From NCBI GenBank assembly GCA_963798455.1, contig CAWCTD010000003.1, positions 4,302,106 to 4,366,105 of the forward strand: a DNA stretch of 64,000 bases. The letters are read 5' to 3'. A model generated the notes under the pieces. It was not told the DNA's origin. It did no database searches and worked only from the letters and a program-made list of their open reading frames with translations. Position numbers and translations under genes: made by a program. This stretch comes from CAWCTD01 sp963798455 (GTDB lineage Bacteria > Acidobacteriota > Terriglobia > Bryobacterales > Bryobacteraceae). Every line of letters begins with the position of its first letter. Positions within the stretch are counted from its first letter, which is position 1. This document shows positions 45,279 to 53,658 of the stretch, piece after piece.

Positions 45279-46441
45279 GCCGGGACTCGGACGGTGATCG
45301 ACGCGCCTCTTTGCGGGCGCGACTCCACCACCAGCTCGCCGCCCAGCGCGCGGACCCTGGTCTGGATGCTGGACGGACCCAAACGCAGCAGTTCAAGTTC
45401 GTCCTGGTTGTAGGCGCCGTTGAAGGAAAATCCAACGCCGTTGTCCTCGACCGAAATCTCCAGCCGGTTCGGGCCGCCCTGGACGGTCACGGCGACGCGG
45501 GTGGCCTTGGAGTGCTTCTGGACGTTGTGGAGGGCTTCCCTCACGATTTGCACCAGTTCCGAGCAAGTCGCAGCCGATTCAGACCGGGGCGAACCGAGGC
45601 TGCGAAACGTGGCCGTGATGCCGCTGTGTTTCTGAAATTCCGCCGCGACCTGGCGCAGGGACGCGACCAGGCCGGCCTGCCCCACCTCGACCGGCCGGAT
45701 ACCGCGCAGAAACGCCCGCATCTCGGCGGTCTGGGACCTGGCGAGTTCTTGCAGGGAGCGGAGTTCCTCTTCGGCGGCCTGAGGTTTCCGTTCCATGATT
45801 TTTCGCAAGACCTCCAGCCGGAGCTGAAGGCTGGTGAAAGCTTGGAGCGGTCCGTCGTGGAAATCGCCGGCGAGCTTTCGCCTTTCCGCGTCGCGCGCCT
45901 GCTCGGCCTGTTCTCGAGACTCCCTGGCCTGCCGAGCGGAGTCCGCGAACAGCTTCTCTCGTCTCGACTTGTGCAGGGAACCCGCGGCTGCCAACAAGCC
46001 CAGCCAGACCACCACCGGCAGCAGGGCGGCCGTCCGCTCGGTGCGGACCACGGCCAGAAAGCCGCTGCTGACCACCGCTACGATCCAGGTGTCCCACCAC
46101 GAATGAAAAAACATGGTGGCGAGCAGCAGGTGGAAATAAAGCGCACAACTGAGGACCGTCCTGCCGGTGGCGCCAAACGCGGCGAACACGAGGAAGAAGA
46201 TCGTCTGGCCTACAAGGGCGAACAAGTCCACGCCTGAGCGCCCGTCCCAGCGGAGCAGCAGGGCCGCGAGCGCGTAGCAGGCAAACAGGACGCTCATCGC
46301 AGTGACGGCCCAGTAAGACTGCGCGTCTGGCTCCAACTGGACGAAGAGGCAGCCGAACGCGATAGCCGCGCGCAACGCAGCCATCACGCGCCGGAACGGG
46401 AGGACTTCTTCCACGCTGGCAGTCCGTTCCACTGGGGACAA
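45275..46441 (-). CDS. Membrane histidine kinase, NarL/DesK type (HisKA_3)
   Basis: 388 residues. The N-terminal half has about five to six membrane segments (residues 20-155), e.g. VTAMSVLFACYALAALLL and FALVGQTIFFLVFAAFG. A short linker coiled coil (RQARESREQAEQAR) leads to the phosphoacceptor His195 in RRKLAGDFHDGPLQAF. The HATPase region has REALHNVQKHSKA (N box), VEDNGVGFSF (G1) and LGPSSIQTRVRALGG. The TTG start immediately follows the upstream methyltransferase stop. No response regulator is next to it, so its partner is elsewhere. Confidence 0.92.
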   Translation of the reverse strand: MSPVERTASVEEVLPFRRVMAALRAAIAFGCLFVQLEPDAQSYWAVTAMSVLFACYALAALLLRWDGRSGVDLFALVGQTIFFLVFAAFGATGRTVLSCALYFHLLLATMFFHSWWDTWIVAVVSSGFLAVVRTERTAALLPVVVWLGLLAAAGSLHKSRREKLFADSARQARESREQAEQARDAERRKLAGDFHDGPLQAFTSLQLRLEVLRKIMERKPQAAEEELRSLQELARSQTAEMRAFLRGIRPVEVGQAGLVASLRQVAAEFQKHSGITATFRSLGSPRSESAATCSELVQIVREALHNVQKHSKATRVAVTVQGGPNRLEISVEDNGVGFSFNGAYNQDELELLRLGPSSIQTRVRALGGELVVESRPQRGASITVRVPA

Positions 46442-46443
46442 TC

Positions 46444-46989
46444 CTACCGCTTATAGAGGTAAAGAGTGTGGCTGCGGCCCTCCCCGTCGTCCTCGATGTG
46501 CTGAACCTCATCGGGGGTCCAGCCGGCGATCTCAAAGTCATGCGCGACGACACGCGTGCCTTTCTTGAGTTGCTTTTCAAGCATCGGACGGACTTTCTCG
46601 TTGGAGGCAGGCAGCAGGTACACGGTCACCAGGTCGGCCGAGCCGACGTCCTGCCTGAGGATGTCGCCGTTGATGATGCGGGCGGTCTTCTGGAGTCCAA
46701 GGCTCTTGATTCTGTCCACGCTTTGCCGCCACAAGTCCTTGTCGAACTCGATGCCAGTGGCGTCCGCATGGTACTTCTGAGCCGCCATGATGACAATCCT
46801 TCCATCACCGCTGCCCAGATCGAACATCTTCTCTCCGGCCTTGAGGCCGCCGAGTTGGAGCATCTTCTCGACGATGGTCTCCGGAGTGGGGTAATAAGGG
46901 GCGAGCTTCTCGATCTCCTGCTTGGGCTCCTGGGCCAGCGCGGCAAGGCACGCGAGCACGAGAAGCGCGAGCTTTCTCCTAAAAAACAT
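46444..46989 (-). CDS. Exported class I SAM-dependent methyltransferase-like protein
   Basis: 181 residues from MFFRRKL. A signal peptide MFFRRKLALLVLACLAALAQ is followed by a compact Rossmann methyltransferase: PYYPTPETIVEKMLQLGG, motif I MFDLGSGDGRIVIMAA, ATGIEFDKDLW, INGDILRQDV, VTVYLLPASNEKVRP, and KGTRVVAHDFEIAGW. This family (PRMT/VrlJ-type) is normally cytoplasmic; an exported form has no obvious SAM supply. The signal could also be a membrane anchor. It is the first gene of the unit with the kinase, lipoprotein and bshA. Confidence 0.85.
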   Translation of the reverse strand: MFFRRKLALLVLACLAALAQEPKQEIEKLAPYYPTPETIVEKMLQLGGLKAGEKMFDLGSGDGRIVIMAAQKYHADATGIEFDKDLWRQSVDRIKSLGLQKTARIINGDILRQDVGSADLVTVYLLPASNEKVRPMLEKQLKKGTRVVAHDFEIAGWTPDEVQHIEDDGEGRSHTLYLYKR

Positions 46990-47035
46990 GCTATCTCTCC
47001 ACACGATCTCTATACGGAGGACGACTCCGCGCCGC

Positions 47036-48970
47036 CTAGAGTCCCAGGTCAATCCTGACGTGGTTGCTCTCACGGCCGCCAGCTTCCAGGTGAAGCTCCC
47101 CTGGGCCGGCGTTAACCACAGGCGGCAATTGAATCTCCAGCAGGTAGAAGCCGACGTAGCCCGGCGCCAGCGTGGCGCGCGTAACTTCGACCGGCTCTCG
47201 ATCCAGGTAGGCATGCACCTTGGCCACCACGCTGGGCGGCTGCTGAAGCGGAGCTGCCATCCCGGTCGGCCAGGCCGGCTGGACCCGGCCCAACCCGGTA
47301 GCCAGTATCTGCACGCGCGCACCGGCGCGGGCGGGGTGAAGAGCGTCCAGCAACACCCCGCTGGCGCCATCCAACAGCAACGGGCTCCCATCCCGATCCA
47401 CGAAGATTGCCGGAGAGACCTCCCGCAGCGGCAGGCTCATTGTGAGGCGGCCCCGGGTCAGTTCCAGCGCCAACTGCGCGGAGTCGCCGCTGATCTCGAA
47501 CGGAACCTGTATCTGGGACTCCGTGTCAGTGGCGTTCAACACCGGCGCCTCGATCAGGCCGGCCTGGGCCCGGACCAAGCGGCCGCCCAGCACAGTCAGA
47601 AGGGAACCGGGCGCAGCCGGGCGGAGACTGAAGTCCGCCGAGTTGACCACTTCGACGTCCAGAAAGCGATGCGGGGTCGGCGCGGCATACACCCCATATC
47701 CGGCCAATGCGATGTATAGCTGATTGCCCGCCTCGTCGAGCCGGACGTCCACCGCCTGGGCCCGGGGTAAGTTCTCTGACATCGAGATCCAGTGATCCGC
47801 CAGGCCCGACAATCCCGTGTCGAGAAGACGAAAGTAGACGCCTCTGGAGGTGGCCACGTACAGCGCGTGACCGTTTCGATCCGCGGTCAAGCCATAGGCC
47901 GAGCCCGGGGGCAGATCACCGGTCAAGTCCTCCCAAGTGAGGCCGCCGTCCAAGGAGCGCAGTACCCTGGCGCGGCCGCTTCCCCCGGCCACCTCAGCGT
48001 ACGCCGCAAAGACGACCCTGGGCTCATCCGGCAGCGTGTAAAGCGCCTCCACGGGCGCGCCGCTCTCGGGGCGCGAAAGGCGCCAGTCTCCCCCCAGGTT
48101 CGAGGAGACCCACAGGCTGCCATCCGTGGAGCCGGCGTAGGAGTAATCGCCGTGCAGCAGGATGGCGGTGACGGGCGTGCCGAGCTCGGTGAAGGCCGCC
48201 AGGCGAGCAGCCTCCTCCCGTGCGCCGGCGGTATCCGTCACCGGCTGCCACGACTGCTTTTCTCCAGGAGCCCACTCCAGCGCCTGCCCGCCGGAGAGGA
48301 GAATCCTGGTCCCGCGCGTGCCAGCGGGAGCACCCAGCAGCCTCCGTACTGGGAGGTTCGGCAGCGTGTCATTGAGGCCTGTCCAGGAGAGCCCCCCGTC
48401 GGCCGTTCGCCAGACGCCATACTGGTTGACCGCCACCACTACGTCGGGGTCCAGCGGCGAGACCGCGAGATCCTTGACGTCGCCGCCAATGACCGACAGG
48501 CCGCGGAAGCCGGTGAGGTTCGTCCAGTGCCGCCCCGCATCCTCGGAACGGTAAACCTGGCGGCCGAAAGCGTAAAGCCTCGCGTAAAACGGGTCAGCCG
48601 CGCGGACAGCGGCTTCGGGCTCCGGCAACGCGGGCGCCACCGGGGCAAGCGCCGTACTCACCTCACGGGCGGACAGTTCGGGACGGAGCCGCCAGTTCTC
48701 CAGGTCGTCGCTCTCGAAATAGCTGCCCGAGGCGGTGCGCACGAACACGCGGTCCCCGGCATCGGAGAACCAAACCTTTTCGACCGGACCGGTGGCAGCC
48801 GAGGCCAGGAAGACTTCGTAAGAACTATTGCCAATCCGGCGCCAATCGGGCGTCAGGCTTGCAGGCAGGGAGTCCGCGGGCTGTGCCTGGATCGAACCAG
48901 CCGCAGCCGTCCAGGCCAGGATCCAGCCTGCCAGCCATCCAAGTCTCCGGGTTGGGGCGTCTTGACACAT
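47036..48970 (-). CDS. Exported beta-propeller protein with Solibacter-type C-terminal domain
   Basis: 644 residues. The N-terminal signal (GWLAGWILAWTAAAGSIQAQ) is followed by BNR/sialidase-like repeats (VYRSEDAGRHWTNLTG, VWRTADGGLSWTGLN, LWVSSNLGGDWRLSRP, VLRSLDGGLTWEDLTG). Each carries the S-x-D-x-G-x-T-W box. The last about 220 residues match the TIGR03437 style: VEVVNSADFSLRPAAPGSLL, then ETESQIQVPFEI-like and GRVQPAWPTGM segments. I recall that domain mainly from Solibacter and its relatives. Function is unknown; surface binding or a Ycf48-like assembly role are options. Confidence 0.85.
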   Translation of the reverse strand: MCQDAPTRRLGWLAGWILAWTAAAGSIQAQPADSLPASLTPDWRRIGNSSYEVFLASAATGPVEKVWFSDAGDRVFVRTASGSYFESDDLENWRLRPELSAREVSTALAPVAPALPEPEAAVRAADPFYARLYAFGRQVYRSEDAGRHWTNLTGFRGLSVIGGDVKDLAVSPLDPDVVVAVNQYGVWRTADGGLSWTGLNDTLPNLPVRRLLGAPAGTRGTRILLSGGQALEWAPGEKQSWQPVTDTAGAREEAARLAAFTELGTPVTAILLHGDYSYAGSTDGSLWVSSNLGGDWRLSRPESGAPVEALYTLPDEPRVVFAAYAEVAGGSGRARVLRSLDGGLTWEDLTGDLPPGSAYGLTADRNGHALYVATSRGVYFRLLDTGLSGLADHWISMSENLPRAQAVDVRLDEAGNQLYIALAGYGVYAAPTPHRFLDVEVVNSADFSLRPAAPGSLLTVLGGRLVRAQAGLIEAPVLNATDTESQIQVPFEISGDSAQLALELTRGRLTMSLPLREVSPAIFVDRDGSPLLLDGASGVLLDALHPARAGARVQILATGLGRVQPAWPTGMAAPLQQPPSVVAKVHAYLDREPVEVTRATLAPGYVGFYLLEIQLPPVVNAGPGELHLEAGGRESNHVRIDLGL

Positions 48971-49138
48971 CGAACGAGTCTATTTTATCCCTATTTCTAA
49001 TCGGTCTGCCTCTTGAAGTTCATGAGGCTGCGTGGCTTTGCAAGAAAACAGACACGGATGTCTGGTTGCAGAGAGCTTTTGATGATACACTGTGGTGTTG
49101 TTGTGTCGGCATGGAACGGCGGTCGCGGATAGGCTAGG

Positions 49139-49966
49139 ATGCAGCATATGAGGCGTGCGGCCTTCAGCGTGGGGTTGTGGCTCTGGGCGGTCATCGCGGC
49201 TGCGCAGAGTCCTCTGCCGTTTTTCGCCTCGCCTGAGGCCGCCAAGGTGATCACCCTGAGCGGGCAGGTGTCCATCCTGCACGACGCCCAACCCTGGGCG
49301 CTGAACCTTGGAGACGAAGTCAAACTCGGCCAGGTCATCCTCTCCGGACCAGACGGCTACGCGGCTTTCGAGGTTTCCGACGGCAGCACCTTCGAGGTCT
49401 ACCCCAACTCGCGCGTGGTCTTCCGCACGACGCCGGGAAACCTGAAGGACCTCCTGGATGTGTTGATCGGACGGGTGAAGGTACACATCCAGAAATGGGG
49501 TGGGGAGCCGAACTTCAACCGCGTGTTCACGCCGACGGCCGTCATCTCCGTGCGAGGCACGGTCTTCTACGTGGAGGTGGAGGACGAGGAGGACACGACG
49601 CTGGTCCTGGTGGACGAGGGATTGGTGGAAGTGCAGCATGCACAGCATCCCGGCCCGCCCAAGTTTCTCAAAGCCGGCGAGTGGCTCCGCGTTTACAGGA
49701 ACGCGCCGCTGGCCTCGACCACGGTGGACAAGCAATCCGTGTTGAAGGCCGCCTTCCGTGCTCTGTCGGATGCCCTCTACACCGCCGTTTACCGCAACCA
49801 GCGGGTTCCCACCCTCGGAGGCGGGCCCAAGCCGCCCCTCGGCGGTGGCGGCGTTACGCTGCCTGGCGATACAGGAGGAGGCGCACCTCCGCCCCCGCTG
49901 CCCGGCGATAAGGGAGGCACCACGCCGGCCCCACCCCCACCCCCACCTCCGCCCCCCGGGGGCTAG
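49139..49966 (+). CDS. Exported FecR-domain protein with poly-proline tail
   Basis: 275 residues. The signal peptide ends AVIAAAQS. The FecR-type domain follows: KVITLSGQVSIL, GDEVKLGQVILSGPDGYAAFE, FEVYPNSRVVFR, GRVKVHIQKWGG, and TPTAVISVRGTVFYVEVE, which is the classic FecR ending. The tail from about residue 225 is rich in Gly and then Pro (ten prolines in a row near the end), suggesting cell-wall spanning. No sigma factor or TonB receptor is next to it, so a FecIR role is unlikely. The next gene on the same strand starts 30 bp later. Confidence 0.88.
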   Translation: MQHMRRAAFSVGLWLWAVIAAAQSPLPFFASPEAAKVITLSGQVSILHDAQPWALNLGDEVKLGQVILSGPDGYAAFEVSDGSTFEVYPNSRVVFRTTPGNLKDLLDVLIGRVKVHIQKWGGEPNFNRVFTPTAVISVRGTVFYVEVEDEEDTTLVLVDEGLVEVQHAQHPGPPKFLKAGEWLRVYRNAPLASTTVDKQSVLKAAFRALSDALYTAVYRNQRVPTLGGGPKPPLGGGGVTLPGDTGGGAPPPPLPGDKGGTTPAPPPPPPPPPGG

Positions 49967-49996
49967 AGCGTGAGAAACTAGCCTAGAGAGGAAGAT

Positions 49997-50584
49997 GTGA
50001 TGAGCAGCTCCTTGGGAGGGCTGGTGTGCCTGTGCGTAGTTGCCGAACTACTGTGCATTCCCGGCCTGCGCGGCCAGAGCGCCGGTGTGCCGCCGGAGTG
50101 GGAAGTCCGGAAAGATATGGCCTCCCTGGTGGACCAGACCAGCCGGTTGAAGCCTCTGCTAGACGCCGTCAAGCCGGAGCAGTGGGCCGGAGAAGGGGCT
50201 CCGCAGGCTTACGTCGCGCAGTGGAAATCAATCATGGCCGAGAGCAACTACCTGGCTGGCTCGGCCAAGGAGTTGGCGGCGGAACCGGAGCGTCTGACAC
50301 TGGCGCTGGAGACCTACCTGAGGCTGCAATCACTGAACGCACAGCTCGACTCCCTGAACGAGGGAATCCGCAAATACCAGAATCCGGCACTGGCGGATCT
50401 CATCCAGAGCGCCATGACCGATGGAGCAGCCGGGCGTGAGAAACTGCGGCAGTACATTGTTCAACTGGCAACGATGAAGGAAGAGCAACTCAAGGTCGCC
50501 AATGCGGAGGCCCAGCGGTGCCGCGGCATTCTCCTTAAGCAGCCCCCGCCGCAGAGCCAGGGCAAGAAGGCGGCGCCGAAATGA
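49997..50584 (+). CDS. Exported helical protein of unknown function
   Basis: 195 residues with a signal peptide (GGLVCLCVVAELLCIPGLRG). The mature protein is predicted mainly helical with heptad character: KDMASLVDQTSRLKPLLDAV, LALETYLRLQSLNAQL, and EKLRQYIVQLATMKEEQLKV. It ends in a basic Pro/Gln/Lys tail (QPPPQSQGKKAAPK). I recognise no family. The stop overlaps the start of the next small Cys-rich gene (ATGA), so the two are co-translated and may act together with the FecR protein upstream. Confidence 0.75.
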   Translation: MMSSSLGGLVCLCVVAELLCIPGLRGQSAGVPPEWEVRKDMASLVDQTSRLKPLLDAVKPEQWAGEGAPQAYVAQWKSIMAESNYLAGSAKELAAEPERLTLALETYLRLQSLNAQLDSLNEGIRKYQNPALADLIQSAMTDGAAGREKLRQYIVQLATMKEEQLKVANAEAQRCRGILLKQPPPQSQGKKAAPK

Positions 50585-50766
50585 GCGAGCCCGTGACCTT
50601 TTCATGTTACATCTGCGGCGAGGCATCTTCCCGGATCTGCGTCTACTGCACCAAGGACGCCTGCGACAACCATTTGTGTGAGAAATGCCGCCGTTGCAGC
50701 GACTGCTGTGTGTGCGAAGTGCCGCTCGAAGCGGAGGCGGCGCAGGAGCAGGGACCTTCGGCCTGA
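50581..50766 (+). CDS. Small cysteine-rich zinc-binding protein
   Basis: 61 residues with 11 cysteines: CYICGE, CVYCTKDAC, then DNHLCEKCRRCSDCCVCE. The spacing of CxxC pairs with a His between them resembles a double zinc ribbon or B-box/RING-like fold. No catalytic motif. The start codon overlaps the previous stop (ATGA). No signal peptide, so it is cytoplasmic although its partner gene product is exported. Function unknown. Confidence 0.7.
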   Translation: MSEPVTFSCYICGEASSRICVYCTKDACDNHLCEKCRRCSDCCVCEVPLEAEAAQEQGPSA

Positions 50767-50788
50767 GAGGCTTTCGCGCTGGCTGCGG

Positions 50789-51802
50789 CTACCTGGCGCG
50801 CCTTCCTGACGATGAGAATTTCGAGATCACCGCTTCCCGCTCGCCATTGCTCCAGGTCTCCTGGATCTGGTCTTCGGTCATTCCGGCGATTCGCCCCAGC
50901 AGGATATAGGCGGGCAACGCATACCTGAGGCTCTTCCAGCCGGCCATCTCGGTGAGCGAAGGCAAAGCGCGCTCGCGGAGCTGATCCAGGGCGCCGGCGT
51001 CCCGATTCTCGGTGAGAGTGACCAGGAAGTTGGCGGCTTGCGCGCGGTCTCCCCAGGCGATCGAGTTCAACATCTCGATCGCCCAGGTCGGCGAAATTTG
51101 TATTTTCGCGCCGGGGTTCTTGGAGGCGAAAATAGCCAGTGCCGCCAGCGCGCGGAGTGCGGCGTGGCGCACGGCCTCTTCGGGATCCCGCAAGGCATAC
51201 TGGAGCGCTTCGACGGCCGCACGCTTGTCGGGCGCGTAGCCGATCACGTAAGCCGCCATCGCCCTTTGATCCGCCTCTGTCGAATCGCGGAGGACCTGCT
51301 GCAACTCCGTGAAATTCTTTTCCGCGAGGCTGACAAACCGCTCCTGGTAGGCGCGCACTTCGGGGTCGGCCGACAGCGCGTAGCCGCGGGTGAGACTCTC
51401 CCGGTCCTCGCCCGACCTCGCCGACTGTTCGTAGCGATCGAGAAAAGTCCGGTAGGCTTCCACAATGTCATCCGGCAGAAGCACGGAGGAGGCGGGATCT
51501 GCGTGGAAATCGAAGTGCGGCGCGCCTTTTTCCTCGATGCCGACAAACAGGATCGCCGCGCCCGCCTCGCAGCAGACCGCTTCCAGACGCGCCTCGACGA
51601 CCCCATCGACCTGCTCCAGCCGGTCTTCGGCATCGGCCTTGGAGGGAGGCAGCGGGTCCCCTTCGCGCGCGCCCAGGGCCTGTCTCAGACGGCTTTCGGG
51701 CACTTTCTGCAGCCCATAGAAGTCGATGACCCCGATACGGGGGATTTGCGCCTGTCCCAAAGCAACAGCGCAGGCGAACAGACACAAGACGAACGGCTTC
51801 AT
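50789..51802 (-). CDS. Exported protein with POTRA-like and HEAT-repeat regions
   Basis: 337 residues from MKPFVLCLFACAVALG, the first Met with a signal peptide. The longer frame (51922) is less likely. Residues 20-95 look like a POTRA domain: RIGVIDFYGLQKVPESRLRQ, then GDPLPPSKADAEDRLEQV, and AAILFVGIEEKGAP. The remainder is alpha-helical with HEAT-like repeats (AMAAYVIGYAPDKRAAVEAL, then DPEEAVRHAALRALAALAIF). The combination is unusual; POTRA usually precedes an outer-membrane barrel, absent here. It may be a periplasmic scaffold. Confidence 0.75.
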   Translation of the reverse strand: MKPFVLCLFACAVALGQAQIPRIGVIDFYGLQKVPESRLRQALGAREGDPLPPSKADAEDRLEQVDGVVEARLEAVCCEAGAAILFVGIEEKGAPHFDFHADPASSVLLPDDIVEAYRTFLDRYEQSARSGEDRESLTRGYALSADPEVRAYQERFVSLAEKNFTELQQVLRDSTEADQRAMAAYVIGYAPDKRAAVEALQYALRDPEEAVRHAALRALAALAIFASKNPGAKIQISPTWAIEMLNSIAWGDRAQAANFLVTLTENRDAGALDQLRERALPSLTEMAGWKSLRYALPAYILLGRIAGMTEDQIQETWSNGEREAVISKFSSSGRRAR

Positions 51803-51837
51803 GCTCAATAGTTGGACGGTTGTCCCTCGTCCAACGG

Positions 51838-52320
51838 CTACGCCTGTTTTTCTGCGAAGGGGCCGATGACAGGCAGGACTATCTTGCTCCCGCCATACGT
51901 CTTGATGATCAGCACCAACCAAAGCACGACGGAACCGAGCCAGACAAGCAGCGAAACCACGCCCATGAGCGCGGCCCCCAGCATCGGAATCACGGCGCCC
52001 AACACCGAACCGAAGATCGCCAGCACGATGTAAATAACGATCACGGCAACGTTCAAGAAAATGGACTGAAACGCATGGAAGCGGACTTCACGGTCGCGAT
52101 TGTACGGCTCCAACACGAGGAAGAGAATCCCGGTGATGAAGCCCAAGGCATAGGCGAGAGCCCCAGCCACGTTCGGGGTCATCCCCGACGAAGCCTGGGA
52201 CGGGGGCGTCGGGGGGGCTGGAGCGCCAGCAGGCGGCGGGGCGCCACCCGCCACAGGGGTCCCGCATTTCGCGCAGAACTTGCCCTCAACGGGCGCTCCA
52301 CAACTTGGACAGAAAGCCAT
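51838..52320 (-). CDS. Zinc-ribbon membrane protein (DUF4870-like)
   Basis: 160 residues. The N-terminal zinc ribbon has CPSCGAPVEGKFCAKCG (two CxxC pairs). A Pro/Ala-rich linker leads to membrane segments. Three hydrophobic stretches (AGALAYALGFITGILFLV, IFLNVAVIVIYIVLAIFG, and VSLLVWLGSVVLWLVLII) flank RFHAFQSIFL, typical of DUF4870/Tic20-like proteins. Function unknown. It precedes the POTRA-HEAT gene on the same strand by about 35 bp. Confidence 0.88.
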   Translation of the reverse strand: MAFCPSCGAPVEGKFCAKCGTPVAGGAPPPAGAPAPPTPPSQASSGMTPNVAGALAYALGFITGILFLVLEPYNRDREVRFHAFQSIFLNVAVIVIYIVLAIFGSVLGAVIPMLGAALMGVVSLLVWLGSVVLWLVLIIKTYGGSKIVLPVIGPFAEKQA

Positions 52321-52395
52321 GATTCCTCCAGTCAGGCACTACTCTACCGGAAGCGGATAGCTTTGGCAAGAATAAACTCAAGGCGGTTTACCGCT

Positions 52396-53658
52396 CTACA
52401 AACTCTGCGCCGCGCTTGGCTTCATCCACGCCCAGCAAGCGAGCCCCGCCAGATTCAGCAACGCCGCCGTATAGAAGTAAGTCCCGGCGCTGCCGGTGAG
52501 CCGATGCAGGAAGGGGAACGCGTTCGAGCTGACGAACCCGCCCAGATTGCCGACCATGTTCATCGCGCCCGAGACGCCCCCGGAGTTCTTTCCGCCAAAA
52601 TCCATGCAGTAGGCCCAACTCGGGCTGATCGTCAATTCCACGCCGGATATGGCCACGGCGAAACCGACGACCGCGGCCAGCGGACCGCCCGCCAGCGATA
52701 CCGAGAACACGCCGGCGGCGGCCAGCAGGAAGCCGCAGATGCCGGGCAAACGCCTCGACCAGGCTCGATGCTTGGAGCGATAGAGCCAATCCACCACCAA
52801 GCCCGAGGTCCAGTTCGAAACCGCGCCGCAAATCAGCGGCGCCATGGCATAGTTGGCCGCTTGCCCCGGCGACAGTCGGAAGCGGTCCGTCAGGTAGGGC
52901 AGCATCCAGGTCACACCGAGGTAGAACGTGAAGTTGCCCACGAAGTACTGGATCATGGCCAGAACCATCGGCCCGCATCGAAGCAACTGCGCGAAGCTCA
53001 TGCCCGGGGCGCGCTCGGAAGGCTCCGGAACGACCGGCCGGCCAGGATGGTTGCGGAATAAGATCAGCCATAGCGCCGCCCATAAGAAGCCGGGAACCGC
53101 CAGGAGGTAAAACGCCCACCGCCATCCGAATGCGCCAAGCAGCCAGGCGCAGATCGGAAATGAGATGCCTCCGCCGATCATCGCGCCCGAGAACAGGATG
53201 CCGTTGGCGATGCCTCTTTCCCCCGCCGGCAGCCAGTTGTAGAAGGCGCGGGCCGAACCGGGGAACGCGCCGGATTCCGCCATGCCGAACAGGAACCGGG
53301 TGACGAGCAGCGAGCCCAGGCGGGAGGCTCTACCTGTCAGAAACGTGAAGAGGCTCCACAGCCCGACCAGCGCCGAGAGAGCGATCCGCGGCCCGCAGCG
53401 GTCCGCGAACCAGCCCGAAGGAATCTGCATCAGCGAGTAACCAAGCACGAACGCGCTGAACACAGCCCCCATGGCCTGGTCGGAAAGACCAAGCTCCGAG
53501 GCGATTGGCGCCTTGGCCGAGGAGATAGCCGCGCGATCGATGTACAGGATCCAAGACAGGAGGAAGACCCCCGCGACGACCAGGAATCGCTGGCGCGGCC
53601 TCGGCCCCGCCGGCGGAGCGAACATCGGACCGCTCGAAGTGTCTTTGCCTATTCCCAC
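52396..53658 (-). CDS. MFS transporter, anion:cation symporter (ACS) family
   Basis: 420 residues with about 12 membrane segments. The ACS-type start FLLSWILYIDRAAIS, SDQAMGAVFSAFVLGYSLMQ, PSGWFADRCGPR and GMAESGAFPGSARAFYNWLP are as in galactarate, glucarate and hexuronate permeases (GarP/GudP/ExuT). A central cytoplasmic loop separates the halves. The GTG start overlaps the aldehyde dehydrogenase stop by ten bases, so this is the last gene of the catabolic unit and probably imports its sugar acid. Confidence 0.9.
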   Translation of the reverse strand: MGIGKDTSSGPMFAPPAGPRPRQRFLVVAGVFLLSWILYIDRAAISSAKAPIASELGLSDQAMGAVFSAFVLGYSLMQIPSGWFADRCGPRIALSALVGLWSLFTFLTGRASRLGSLLVTRFLFGMAESGAFPGSARAFYNWLPAGERGIANGILFSGAMIGGGISFPICAWLLGAFGWRWAFYLLAVPGFLWAALWLILFRNHPGRPVVPEPSERAPGMSFAQLLRCGPMVLAMIQYFVGNFTFYLGVTWMLPYLTDRFRLSPGQAANYAMAPLICGAVSNWTSGLVVDWLYRSKHRAWSRRLPGICGFLLAAAGVFSVSLAGGPLAAVVGFAVAISGVELTISPSWAYCMDFGGKNSGGVSGAMNMVGNLGGFVSSNAFPFLHRLTGSAGTYFYTAALLNLAGLACWAWMKPSAAQSL

